The notes below the pieces were generated by a model, which worked only from the letters and a program-made list of their open reading frames with translations, was not told the origin of the DNA and searched no databases. A stretch of DNA of 64,000 nt from Marsupella aquatica (lineage: Eukaryota > Marchantiophyta), in NCBI GenBank assembly GCA_973895155.1, contig OZ316892.1, forward strand, positions 21,266,001 through 21,330,000. Direction: 5' to 3'. Position 1 is the first letter of the stretch. Each line of letters opens with the position of its first letter. The position numbers and the translations under genes were made by a program. Positions 23,708 to 35,084 of this stretch are shown piece after piece.

Positions 23708-25914
23708 ATGGCTCTTGGAAAGGGCTGCATTTGGGGAACGGCCTTTATCATCTTTGCTTTTCACGTGATATCGTTTGCTCTTGCGGTTGCGGCCGAGCAA
23801 CATAGGAGCTCTGTAAGGGTTTGACCTAAACTCTAGGATTCAGAGATTTGTTACAATTTGGACGAAACAAATAAGCAACTTGTGTTTGATGGCTAATTCC
23901 ATTTAATTATTCCATATGAAAAACAAATATTTTTGGTTGAATTATCTCATTATAACAAACAAAACCAGACAACTCATCGGGCCCAAGTAAATCAGAACCT
24001 CGAAACCCCATTGAAGTCTGGTAATTCAATTGTTTCATATTATGAGCTTGGACATATTTATCAATGAGTATTCTTTGTCATTTTCCTTGAGAAATTAGGG
24101 TCAATGTCCAATCTTTGCATGACTCGTGACCTGCTTTTGTTTCTGAGTACAATTTAAGAATGTAAAACAGCTCTAATTTCTCTGTATCAAAATTATACAA
24201 TAATTGGAGCTGTTGCCTTTGAATAGTTACTAGCCAGAAAACAATTCCCAGCAATCGCTCTTCGCTAAAATGTTCTTAGCTTCTCAGAAATCTGAAATCA
24301 CATCATTATCTGAAATAATATTGGTTCTCTCATGAGTTTTTGGACATGGAAATTAAGTTTCATAAAAACAAAAAGCTGGATACAATTGGAAATCCAATTT
24401 TGTAGTAGTTAAGTGACAGTCAGGATAGAATGCAAGAGATGTCCCATGGATTCTTGTGAAGTTTACTTACCAGAAGATGTCTTGCACAAAAAATGTTTGT
24501 ATATTCCAGGCAACTGTAGAGTATGATAAGGCAGGAGGTTACTTCTTTTGCAACTACTCTTCAGATGTTTCATCCTCAATGGCAGCTGGTGGCTTTGTTG
24601 CCCTCCTCTTTGGACATATTATAACTATGGGCATAACCAAATGCTTTTGTTGCGCAAAAGGTGAACTGCGAGGATCGGGTAAGGCATGCGCCATTGTCTC
24701 TTTCATACTTCTCTGGTGAGTCTTCTTGTCATTCATAATAGTTGTCTGTTGTGATTTCTTTGTTTTTGTTTTGCATATTGAGTCCTGCTCCAGCAAAATT
24801 ATGATTTAAGAAAAAAGTCAATCTTCTCAAAACTTGATAACCTTCTTATGTTTACCAACTCAACAAGTTCATCACTCCACTCCTGCTCCATTGGTTGAAA
24901 TCTATATTCCAACAAACCCCATGGGCGAGGCTTTCTTTGTCTAATGAAGGGTCTTGGGGTCCTAGGTAAAACCAAACACTTGCTCCTCAGCTGATTGCCT
25001 ACTGGCACACAATGGAAAGTTGTTTACTTTAGCCACTTTCTGTAATGTCCCAACTTCAAATGTATCTCCCTGGGACGCTCTTAGTGAGTGCCTATAAAGC
25101 TAATGACAATGACGACATTCTGAAAACACCAAGAGTCTACATTATAGCATGGTATATGATCTTTTGTATTTTGAGAGAATTCGTTCATCAGATTGTGTGC
25201 AATAGACTACGTTTTGTGAATGCGTGTGGGTGGGTTCAAGGTTGGCCAACTTGAACTTTGATCATAGATAGGATAAGTTAGGCAAGTGTAGAAGACAAGT
25301 CCTGTCTACCCTGCTCAAACATCAGAGATTCTTTCCCCCAAACTCAATTGTTAACCCCCTTATTTGCTTTACGTCCATTTCTCCAAGCGAAGCCAGGTCA
25401 CCCCCTCTCATGCTTACATCCCTGAGTATTACATTGCCTTTTGCGATCACTAACATTAATGTGAAAAGGAACTCAGGAATTTGGAAAAATGGATTGTTTC
25501 TTATTAGATTTGTTGGATTATTTGAGCTTCTAGGTCCCACATTGAGAATGGCCTAAGTTCCAGCGCAAATGGTAAAATCAAAACACTTTGACATGAATTT
25601 CTCTTTGCTGGAATTGCAGGCTTTGTTGGTTCATAGCAAGTGTTTGTTTCCTGGCTGGAGCTAATCGAAATTCCATCCATACAAAAACTGAATCCACTGA
25701 TGTACTAAGTGTACCTCTTACATGCACTATGATGCGGAGGGGTACCTTCGGAGCAGCAGGCGCCTTTGTATTTTTCTCCTTGATTCTCAGTGAAGTGTAT
25801 TTCTTGCTAGTATCCTTTAGTGCAAGAGATGCCAGCTCTTCTGGTACTTCTATGGGTTGGCAAGGTCATGCGGGGCCTGCTATGCCACCACAGCAGTCTC
25901 CTTATGCCTTATAA
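23708..25914 (+). CDS. DUF1218 four-TM membrane protein (DESIGUAL/MWL-like), 3 exons
   Basis: Exons 23708-23812, 24510-24715 and 25620-25914 join in phase to a 201-aa protein with GT-AG introns. TM1 is in the first exon (MALGKGCIWGTAFIIFAFHV), TM2 in SMAAGGFVALLFGHIITMGI, TM3 spans the second intron (GKACAIVSFILL then WLCWFIASVCFLAG), and TM4 is FGAAGAFVFFSLILSEVYFL. The region between TM1 and TM2 keeps the family's YDKAGGYFFC segment. The tail is short, polar and glycine/proline-rich, ending in PYAL. In Arabidopsis, DUF1218 proteins include DESIGUAL (leaf margin and bilateral symmetry) and MWL (lignin) members, acting at the ER or plasma membrane; which role applies here cannot be inferred. 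The first exon was found from its initiator and the splice phase. Confidence 0.88.
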
Positions 25915-26857
25915 ACTACTATTGACATTGAGAAATACATACCTGGTTCCTCGACTCTCGTTTGCCACGAAGGTTTCCTTTTCTCAGATGCATTTAAATA
26001 GATGTAGCTGTCTTCTATCAAATGGGTCTCCAAGATTCAAATGTTCATACAACCGTGAAACGACTGGGAAATTATCAGAACTTTCATGATTAGTGAATAT
26101 CTCATGGGGAAGCACAGTTGTCTTCATGAAAGATATTTGTATACTTCACACTGTTTATCTATTGAAGTGTGTTCTTCAACACCCTCGGTGAAATCACTTT
26201 AAAGAATATGTCACACCCGTCATGAAACATGGGCTAGAATTTTAGCAGATATACAAACATTGTGATGTCGTTCAAGCTGTTGTGATGTTGAAATGGACCG
26301 TAGTTGCACCTGCTAGCCTGAATTTGCCTCAAATCAGGAAGGGTAGCTTCTCTACTGACTCTGCTACACAGTCCTACTTCTTACGGGCATATTCAAAGAA
26401 TGGCGCATAGGGGTTGAATTGCTCTCAGTTCGTGCATGGGTACTCCGTTCTCATAATTATCAAACTTACCTTCAGTATCAGCGATTCACTAGTCAGGCCG
26501 GGAATACTCGACAACGTGACCCAGTATCCACCTGGAGGTGACTAATCCTAGTGCTGATAGTGTTATAGAAACAGCTCTTATACTTGCTAGTTTTGTTTTC
26601 AATTGACTTTGGAGAACGTGTGAAACCTGACCTAAAGCCAGTGCATATCAGTATTAGCCTTACATTTGACTCCCATAATTATACAGTTGAACAGCCTCAT
26701 TCATCTAAAGGTTTCAAACTCGGCCGTTAAGAGGTTAGACTTCAGGGAAGTTTGTGAGCGTCATGCTTCAGGTGGAAATCAACATGCCATCAGAAACGGA
26801 AAAGAAGACGCATCATAATGGAAAGATGGCATCTTCAGATGTTAATAACTTCAGAAT
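25915..26857. other. Convergent intergenic region
   Basis: This lies between the 3' ends of the DUF1218 gene (+) and the RNA methyltransferase gene (-), so it contains their 3' UTRs. No ORF of note. Confidence 0.4.
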
Positions 26858-29800
26858 TCAGGTCCTGAGTTCCAGCACAGTAACGCACTCCACATGAGGG
26901 GTATGGGGAAACATATCAACTGGTTGCACGCTCACCAGCTTGTAAACTTGTGGTCCTTGCCCTTTCTGGAACAAACAAAGACCACGTGTAAGCGGGGTAT
27001 TATATCGTCAAGAAAAAGCTTGCGCAGACCAAAAATCAAATATCGTGGTAGCACCTGTTATCTGCCTGTCACAAAAGGATGATTGTTACATCTGATACTG
27101 CAAAAACTGCTACGTCCAATCTTGAGAAATCACAAATTGCTTTTGGCAAGAACGTCAACGCAATTGGGCGGATACCTCTCCTCCATGACACAGTAGATCG
27201 AGATCTCGAGCGCATGTTGATGGGTTGCAAGAAACATAAACTATTCTTTGAGCTCTCAAATTCAATAAATACTCGATTAGCTTTGAATGCATTCCAGGCC
27301 TATTTGGATCTGCAGGGGAAGCCACAGAACTCTGTCAAAACGTCAAGTACTCATGACATGTGATGAGCCACTTTAACGTGGAACACTCCAAATTTTATAT
27401 CTGAATCTCAATAACACATTCACAAGCCGTAGTAATCAAGCATGCGCAGTGGCTACAGAGCATTGATCAGTAATACCATACTTTTATGGCTCTAGATTCG
27501 AGAAGCAAATTCGTCACTATATTGAGTTACAAGAGACAAGCACGGAGGCTATAACATCACCAGCGCCAGACTCGGCTCAGGGAAACTACCTGTTATAACT
27601 ATGTCTGGTCGAGGAAAATCACTGCCGAATTGTGCTGTTAGTTTATTTAGGTCTCCCTGAATAAAAGTTGCATTAGTGATTCCATTCCTTTGAGCATTTC
27701 TTCGAGCATCTGCTACAGCTTCTGGGACAATCTCAAAGCCATAAACATGCTTGGCCCTGGCAGCACAGAATATAAGTTAGAAGTTATTGAAGTCAAGAAG
27801 TGAAGTCCCATATTTTCAAAATAGAAAATTAGGATGACCATCACTTATGGAAACAATCATTATAGCATATTGCCGCCAGAGAATTCTCGAAGCGAGCTCA
27901 TCACATCACAAAAGCAGACCAACATGTTTAGCACTTACTTGTGGGCCATACTAAGACCAATTGTACCAGTACCACAGAATAGATCAAGAATAATTTCACT
28001 GCCATCTCCCTTCAAATTACATTCCTCTTCCACCATCCGGTATAAGACCTCTGCCTGTGCAATCAAAATAGTAGGATATCCCATTCAGCTCATTTCAAAT
28101 GACATTCAAACACAGAGAATTGACATTTATAGGGGTTACGGTAGGCATACAACCTTCACCAATTGCAGACAGTTAGGTTAAAAAGCTTTACATTCCCGTG
28201 ACAAATACTCGGACAGCTACAATCAAATTCACGCCGTACCTGTGTCGTGTTAGTTTGAAAGAAAGAGTTGGCGGAAATTTCAAATTGAAGTCCTCTTAAA
28301 ACCTCTGTTATTGTGCGCCTGCCATGCAACACATGCTCTGTTTGACCAACTGATGAGGGTCCCAGAGAGGAGGTAACGTTGTTCACAAAACTTACCTGTA
28401 AGAGGACATCCAAATTACTTGTTACCCACCTCGAAAGAAAGCTCCACAGGATCACTAACACACAAGTAACAAATTGACATCCACATCTAGTTTCTGTATT
28501 CTTAACAAATTTACTGGCTCCATTCTTAGTTCTATCAACAATCACTTACAATCTGCGGAAAGCTATTAATTAGGCTTGCAACAAGCGGCTGCAGTAGCTC
28601 TGGTTGATATGTTGAAGTCACCAAATTCACCATTACTTCTAGATCACCTGTGTCGCAATCCCTAAACACATTGTAAAGCATGGTGTGACCAAGTGCAGCA
28701 ACGCATGTTATTGTAGCAAAATCAATTCCATGACAGGGGAGGGGACAAAGGGCAGATGACGAAGATCTGAAACCAAATTAGGCGGTTTATAACGTCTGTA
28801 TACAGGCTATATTCAGTCCAACGGAAATCTAGGAGGAGCGAATAGTATTCGCAAGATGTTCATGAGTCATAAACGCAAAATACTGCAGGCAAACGAAGGC
28901 ACGAGACTGCCAACCGAACTTGCTGAGGTTCAACTTCTATTCTAGCAAAGTGCAAGTAGAATAAATATCTCTCAACGATTACAAACAACGACTATGTTCC
29001 ATAAGTAATCCTCTTTAATATGAGGAGCAATCACTCAGAAAATACCTGCCGGTCCGTATCATCAAGTGCCTGAGGAAACCTTTGTGCGCAATAACATCAT
29101 ACGCTGGCATTTTCAAGTTATGTTCTTTACAGTACTGCTGTACTTTGTCCAAAATCTGCATGCAAGCAGTTACCTTTGCTTCAGTTCAAATGAAAGCCAC
29201 CAATCGATTAGCGGTAAGTTTCGGGAAGGGATACGCGAGTCGACTTGGTTTTCAATTGGTCAACACCCAGTTGCGAGATATTCTCACCACAATGTGTTTA
29301 TCACAATATAGAACCATCCAGAGCAATTACATTTTGAACTCCATTTCGAAATAGAGCCACATAATTAAGTCTTCAAAGATCACGGCGATCTTTCCACTCA
29401 AAGATCTATCCACTGATCCAGTGATTGAGGGTTGTACAGGCAGATATTCACATTATCATGGTGCATGATTTCAAGAACCCTTTCCAGAGATCGCTAGAAG
29501 ATGCGTTAAACGTACCTGGTTTCCTACTTCGTCCTGCAATAAGCACTCATTGATGGGAAGAATCTTATCGAATCTTTTTGGCGCATGGAGACCCAAGGCA
29601 AAGTTTCCCGGGCCAGTCTGAAACTTCCCAGCTGAACTGCCTGATACTTGGTCTTCCGACAACAGAGACGCGTCCAGTTCCTCCCTTGGCGTCCACTTTT
29701 GTGTTCCAAACGAGAATTCCATCTGCAGAGCAGCCAAGGATCAAATCACCCCTATTGGAGCCACCATAAAAAACGAACTTCAGGCCCTCAAACACAAGAT

Positions 29801-30959
29801 GGATACATTCTGACTCCTTGAAGGAAATCGTTACAGGGTTGGACATATTTTGAACTCACCTTGTTTCGATAATGAAACTGCTTTTCACATGGCACTATGG
29901 GCTTCAAGTAGCTTTCAGGTGAACCTTGTGGTTCACTCGGGCCAAATCTGCCTATACGTGAAATAAGGTCATGAACTTGTTGCTCTTTCTCGTGAAGTTG
30001 GGCATGGTAGGCAAGATTCTGTGTCTTGCAGCCTCCACAATCCCCAAAGTGTTGACAGGGAGCGGCCACTGCATTGTGATGAACAGAAAGAGTCTTCAGC
30101 TTGTATGCCTGTAAGGATCAAACCAGAGCTTTGATATGACCCTGCCTCAACTTTTTGCTGACGTGAATAAGAGCCAACGAGTTTGAACTGCTTATGCGAG
30201 AAATTGTGCATAGCTAATTCCAGAGGCCCGGTACTAAGAACCCTGCCAGAGAAGGGTTTCACCTTAATTTGAAAAGAGACTTCGATTATCCCATTTTGGT
30301 CTGCACCTTCGTTTACAAGATGAGTGACAAAATGAAGCGAGTTGGTACATATTTGTTGTTAAAACTTTTTCATCGGCAGAGTGAAATGAGTGGAATTCTG
30401 ACCAGAAATGCTAGAAAGGTATTAGCTCTCGACTAAAGCGAACCGTTGACTGAGAGACACAAAACAGTCAAGAGGGAGGGATGTCAAGGACATTTGTCAT
30501 CTTTCACAGGAGAATTCAACAGGAGGGAAATCAGAAGATAATAACCTGCGCAAACCCATTCTTCTTCCGGAGAATCCTTGCGATGAGGCGCTCTCCGGGG
30601 AGCGCCCTCTCACAGAGCACGACGAACCCCGTCTCCACGACCTTGCAGACGCCATTGCCCTTGTATGCCAGACTGTCGCACACCAGCTCCAAGTCCTGGC
30701 CCCTCTTGGGGTAGAACACTTTCTCCCTTGGCTCCCTTTTCCCAGATCGCACAGCCGGCTCTTCTCGGACCTGCTGCGGGATCTCGTCATCCACATCTTG
30801 GAATTGGAGCACCGCCTCATCGCCAAGAGCAGAGCTTGCCGACGCCCTAACGGTCGACAGAGTCCGGAGCCGTGAAGGTGCGACGGCAGCAGTGGTGGAG
30901 CGGGGAGACAGGGAGCTTTGACAAACAGCGGAGAGGGAACGCCATAGAGCCATTCTCAA
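26858..30959 (-). CDS. TrmA/RlmD-family RNA uracil-5 methyltransferase, 10 exons
   Basis: A SAM-dependent RNA m5U methyltransferase. Exons in transcript order are 30959-30546, 30108-29860, 29722-29516, 29155-29046, 28661-28550, 28395-28240, 28054-27939, 27756-27590, 27309-27176 and 26965-26858; all introns are GT-AG, phases agree, and the product is 590 aa. The N-terminus (1-45) is serine- and arginine-rich and resembles an organelle transit peptide. A TRAM RNA-binding domain covers about 82-138, an iron-sulphur-like cluster motif CxxxxxCxxC is at C156, C162 and C165, and SAM motif I LDLFCGTGTIG starts at L439. DPNRPGM begins at D511 where bacterial enzymes have DPPR, and the catalytic VSCNPSTC has its nucleophile at C538. 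The C-terminal VQPVDMFPHTPHVE is a family signature. rRNA versus tRNA as substrate cannot be decided from the sequence; the leader suggests chloroplast or mitochondrion. Confidence 0.93.
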
Positions 30960-33900
30960 TCGATTCTAATGCCCCTTGCCGTGAAAATCGAACCCAGCAC
31001 GAGTAAATTGATTGGCAGAACGAATGAACTCTGCTCAATCAACGAGCTGCAATGCAGGGTTCAGGGTTTAACGAGGCAACTGGGGCTCAGGACCCATCTT
31101 TCCTGAAGACAAAGGGGGGTCGAGAAACGCCATGTTTTCTCGATGCCCATTCGAAAGTTGATGCCATGGTAATTTCTCAGGTTTCTGGGTTTTACTAGAT
31201 AGCCAACTTATTTTTGTTGGAATATGAACACTTGCCACTTTTTTCTGGTTTTGTGTGTCCTATCACAATTTGGCCACTACTGGCCACCTTTTCTGAGTAA
31301 ATCCTATATGGCATGCTCATCCTCGAACATGCTTTATTTTTTTGTCTTGTAATGATCTTAAAGTAAATAAAATATGAGAGCATAGAAGTGCTGTTATATA
31401 AGTAAAGTGTCTGTCAAGAAAAGCAGAGTGACCAAGAAAAGGTACAGAAACGATGCTACCATGTGTGCACTTAACTCAGGGTGCCTTATGAATGACACTC
31501 CTTTCAATAAAAACCATAAACCTAGGAAAGAAAAACATGAGGAGAACTTAAGAGACTATGCATTCATGTTCTTCAGCATCATTTCTCTCACTAGTGGTGG
31601 TGGAGCCTTTGGTTTCATCTCTAAGAAAACACATACTGTGAAAGGGGGTTGCCAAAATAAGTTCAAAATACTCTAGAATACCTAAAACTAAATGGGTCTA
31701 AAAATTATAGAATACAAAGGCTGCCCCTTGATAAGGCAGATTGAAATGAAAATACATGACACAAAAATCTGAATAAGACAAAATCTGAAATGTGCATTCA
31801 CCATATAGCAGCTTCAAAAATTCACCTACAATGCCACCTTTTTAGTCAGGGGTTAAATCAGTTAAAGTTTGGTTAGCTGCAAAAGATTTTAATATTGCCC
31901 CGGGATTCTGACATTGAACAATGCACCATCACTCTTAGGTCCAATTCAAGCACACCCACTATTGGTCCACTTGGGGGCCGCCATGGCTGGAAGTCCCCGC
32001 CAATGCCTCCCTTTTTCCAAAGTCTCCTCCTCCACCCTCACATTAGCTGCCCCTTCAGTTGGCACTCTGCTCCAAAGGGCGATCGATCAATATGGGAACA
32101 GTCAATTTCTTCAATGTGGTAATATCAGGACTGCTGGATCTTCTGCTGTTAACCAATATGAAGTAAGACACTTAAAAGTTGAAGTTGTGCTGAAAAAGAT
32201 TGACATTGTAATAATCAATCTTCAAAAAGGTGGCAAGTAGTGATATTTGACAAAAACCAGAGGGTGTCAATCTAATAAACCCTAACTTTTGTAATTAGCT
32301 AGGGTGGCAAATGTTACCTTGTCCCAACTGAAGGAGGAGATGGTCCAAATGTTTCTTATCTAAATTCCCAAGTTTCATTACTATTTACTGGGATAATATT
32401 GTGCAACTAAATGTCATAGACAACCAATGTCCAAATGAGGCCGGTCACGGAGGAAAGGAATATATTGTGTTCTTTGTTGGCCAATATAAGCAGTGGTATA
32501 TTAAGGAAAAGGGTCCTTTCACAATAAATAGCGATCTGTCAAAGGGGGATTCTTGTAGGTTTTGGGAGGGCTACATTACCTTAAACTCCCGAAATCTCCA
32601 TGTTGCTACCCCATGTTGTTCCTCCATTCCACCCTTTTCACAGGCTGTTAACCCTACTAAGGACCTCCTGGTTTTCCCTCGTTTGCAGGTTTAGAAGATT
32701 CTCCAGGCTTTTGTCCTCCTGGGATCCTCTATCCTGGTTTGGCTTTCATTTTGCTCTAGCTTTGGCATATAAATTATGATATACAACTACTTTCATGTAC
32801 TATTCGATTCGAGGCACTATTGCACTCAAACATTTTTAGACAGCGTGGAAATTAACACTACAGGGCATGGTCAGTGGAGCCTAGGGTCGCGTCTCGCTAA
32901 TTATGAAGTGTTTACCGATCAAACTTCCTTGAGACAAAGAGATCATGCTCTACCAAGATGGTGTCCACTTAAATTTTATGTACGTGGTGTAACCACGTAC
33001 ACACCACGTACATAAAATTCCTTGACCATAGTTTCATCATTGTTCCGAATGGAAATCTGAGCTCCCTCAGATACCCAATCATTTGAAAAGAATACAATGA
33101 GCAATTGTCGTGAACCTTTCTACTGAAGAATTGATACAAATAATGAAAGAGTCATCATGGGCGATCAGATTTGTAGTATTGGATAATTCACAAGTTTTCC
33201 ATCGTAGCTGCTCAAATGCAAACTTTCGAATAATACAGATGCTCATGCTCATATACATAAATGACAGTCACGTTTTCTTCTAGTTCTCCTATCGATACCG
33301 ATGTCGCTACTGTTGGTCGTTTTATTCGCTGCACTCTTCTTCTTCAATTCGCTGTAATTCCTACGGTCACTTCCGAGTCCTGGATACCTACCTAACTAAT
33401 CGGATTGTGTGAGCTTCTCAAAAAAGTTTGATTGGTCTCCTTTTCCCCAGCCCTTCTGCATGAACTACACTATCAAACTCCAACTCATGTGTGACGAAAC
33501 TCCCACGACGAGAGCTACGGTCTAGCCGCGTCTCTTGTTCTGGGGTTCTGCATCTTGCTCTGAATCTCGATAGAGGTCTGGATTATGAACATCTTGTCTC
33601 GATCTGGAGACAGAGATCCGGCTCCATGCAGATCGTCCGCGCCAACGAGATCATGCTCGAGAGTCAGACCTATAGCTACTCAGTGATCAAGCGAGATACG
33701 TGAGCCCTAAAATAACCACAAGCCAATTCGTTGCAGGGCATAAATCAGGTATATAACTATCACAATTCATCGAAGATATTCACCCTGAAGATGACTGCAC
33801 ATATTTAACAGACATTGGCAGCTGCAGTCTGGCGACAGTAAATAAAGAACAGCATGCCTTCAACTCATGTAAAGTCATAGTTGTAGTCTCACCCGGGAAA

Positions 33901-34265
33901 TTTGAGCTGGGTGCCTGTGCTCTTAGGTCACATATGAGAAACTCAGAATGTCCGATCAGACACGACTCCCACCGCAGACCGGATCCATGCACAGTAAATC
34001 TTGAATGCCGCAAAATGCAGAAAGCTGTGCAGCAACTCCGTGTCTCCGTCGACTAGATCTCTTCTATTAGTAAATTACACAGTTGCACCTGCGGATATAT
34101 CCCTCATACATCAATTCATGTCGGAAATAGACAGTTTGGCAGAAGTCAGGAAAATACTTGAAGAATCCAGAAGGGTTGGGCCTTAATATCTTCCCCCAGG
34201 AGTCGGATGGTGATATCGGTCAGAAGAGAAAACGTCAGAGAGAAACAAAGAAGACGGACGTAGCT
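30960..34265. other. Intergenic region with a cruciform-capable repeat
   Basis: No supported gene. The first few hundred bases upstream of 30959 must contain the methyltransferase promoter. ORFs at 31407-31676, 31914-32240 and 32401-32694 (+) are not recognisable. A perfect inverted repeat is listed separately at 32972-33019. Confidence 0.4.
32972..33019. repeat. Perfect 19-bp inverted repeat with ACGTGG cores
   Basis: The arm AATTTTATGTACGTGGTGT (32972-32990) is followed by a 10-nt spacer and its exact reverse complement at 33001-33019. The spacer itself contains ACCACGTAC, so a second, alternative hairpin TACGTGGT/ACCACGTA can form. The sequence thus holds three ACGTGG-type cores, like those bound by plant bZIP/ABRE factors, but no gene starts nearby. 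Confidence 0.85.
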
Positions 34266-35084
34266 CTAGGACGTGACGTGACAAAGGGCGAGAGAGAGCA
34301 TCAAGTTGAGATTTGACCTTCGGCGTGATTCCTCGTTAGCCTGCTGTTCCTCGACTCCACCTCCGGCAGGGGGTGCGCTCTGCGCAGTGGTGTTCACGGA
34401 CCCCAGCACTTGATTTATGTCCTGAGCAAGCTCCAAGTGGGTAGCACTTGCAAGTCCGCCTGGGCGACTTGCTCTGTTTGCTTCCAGTCTACTCGCCAGC
34501 GTGCTTCCCCCGCCAGTTTCTATGGACGTGTCGAATCCTCTCGCCAAGGGCGATTCGTGAGAGTTCTCCTCCTTACTGTCGGCCATCTCCCGTCCTGTGA
34601 AGGGTTTTTCTTCTTCCGAAGAATCTGACGACCTAGTCGTTTGGCTCACACCTGCTGATTGAGCTGGCGCCTTTTCTTCTCCTGTCAAGAACTTCCAAAT
34701 GTCTATTTTTTCTTCATCCGAAAAACCCATCAACCTCGTGACCTTCGGATCTGCTGATCCCCCTGATTCGCTTCCTTTTCCAGCCATTATCCCTGCCTGC
34801 TTGGTTGCTGCGGAATGCGCAACTTTTCCTTCCTCCGAAGAGTCGGATGGCGACGGATCCGTTGTACTGAGAGGAGCTGATGAAGCCTCCCAGGATACTT
34901 CTTCACCCGGCGAATTCTTCGGCCCCCTCTTAACCAAATCCCACGATGCTCCAAATATGTTCACCTTCGGAATTCCTTCCACTTTTGGCGACATCATGGG
35001 GAGCGCCAATTCTTTTGGACTTTTAGCATCTATATTGGCTTTTGGGAAGTTCTCGTCCATCTTGCCTTTTCCTTTGTCGGCCAT
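34266..35084 (-). CDS. Hydrophilic acidic serine-rich protein, unrecognised
   Basis: A single ATG-started frame of 272 aa. I do not recognise the family. It is strongly hydrophilic, with many lysine, glutamate, serine and glycine residues, no membrane segment and no signal peptide, so it is probably disordered. An SSEE-type module recurs: PSDSSEEGK, RSSDSSEEEK, and a looser SKEEN, each a plausible CK2-type acidic phosphosite. Two short ordered-looking segments stand out: VTRLMGFSDEEKIDIWKFLT near 113-132 and HLELAQDINQVLGSVNTTAQ near 218-237. The frame is open across 816 nt, which is unlikely by chance here, and codon use looks protein-like. The C-terminus ends in a short hydrophobic NLNLMLSLALCHV run. 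An upstream exon is possible. It could be a stress-type (LEA-like) or chromatin-associated protein, but nothing proves either. Confidence 0.55.
   Translation of the reverse strand: MADKGKGKMDENFPKANIDAKSPKELALPMMSPKVEGIPKVNIFGASWDLVKRGPKNSPGEEVSWEASSAPLSTTDPSPSDSSEEGKVAHSAATKQAGIMAGKGSESGGSADPKVTRLMGFSDEEKIDIWKFLTGEEKAPAQSAGVSQTTRSSDSSEEEKPFTGREMADSKEENSHESPLARGFDTSIETGGGSTLASRLEANRASRPGGLASATHLELAQDINQVLGSVNTTAQSAPPAGGGVEEQQANEESRRRSNLNLMLSLALCHVTS

Noticed and set aside
27079-27363. A 94-codon + strand ORF
   Set aside because: It overlaps, on the opposite strand, the ninth exon of the RNA methyltransferase containing its catalytic cysteine.
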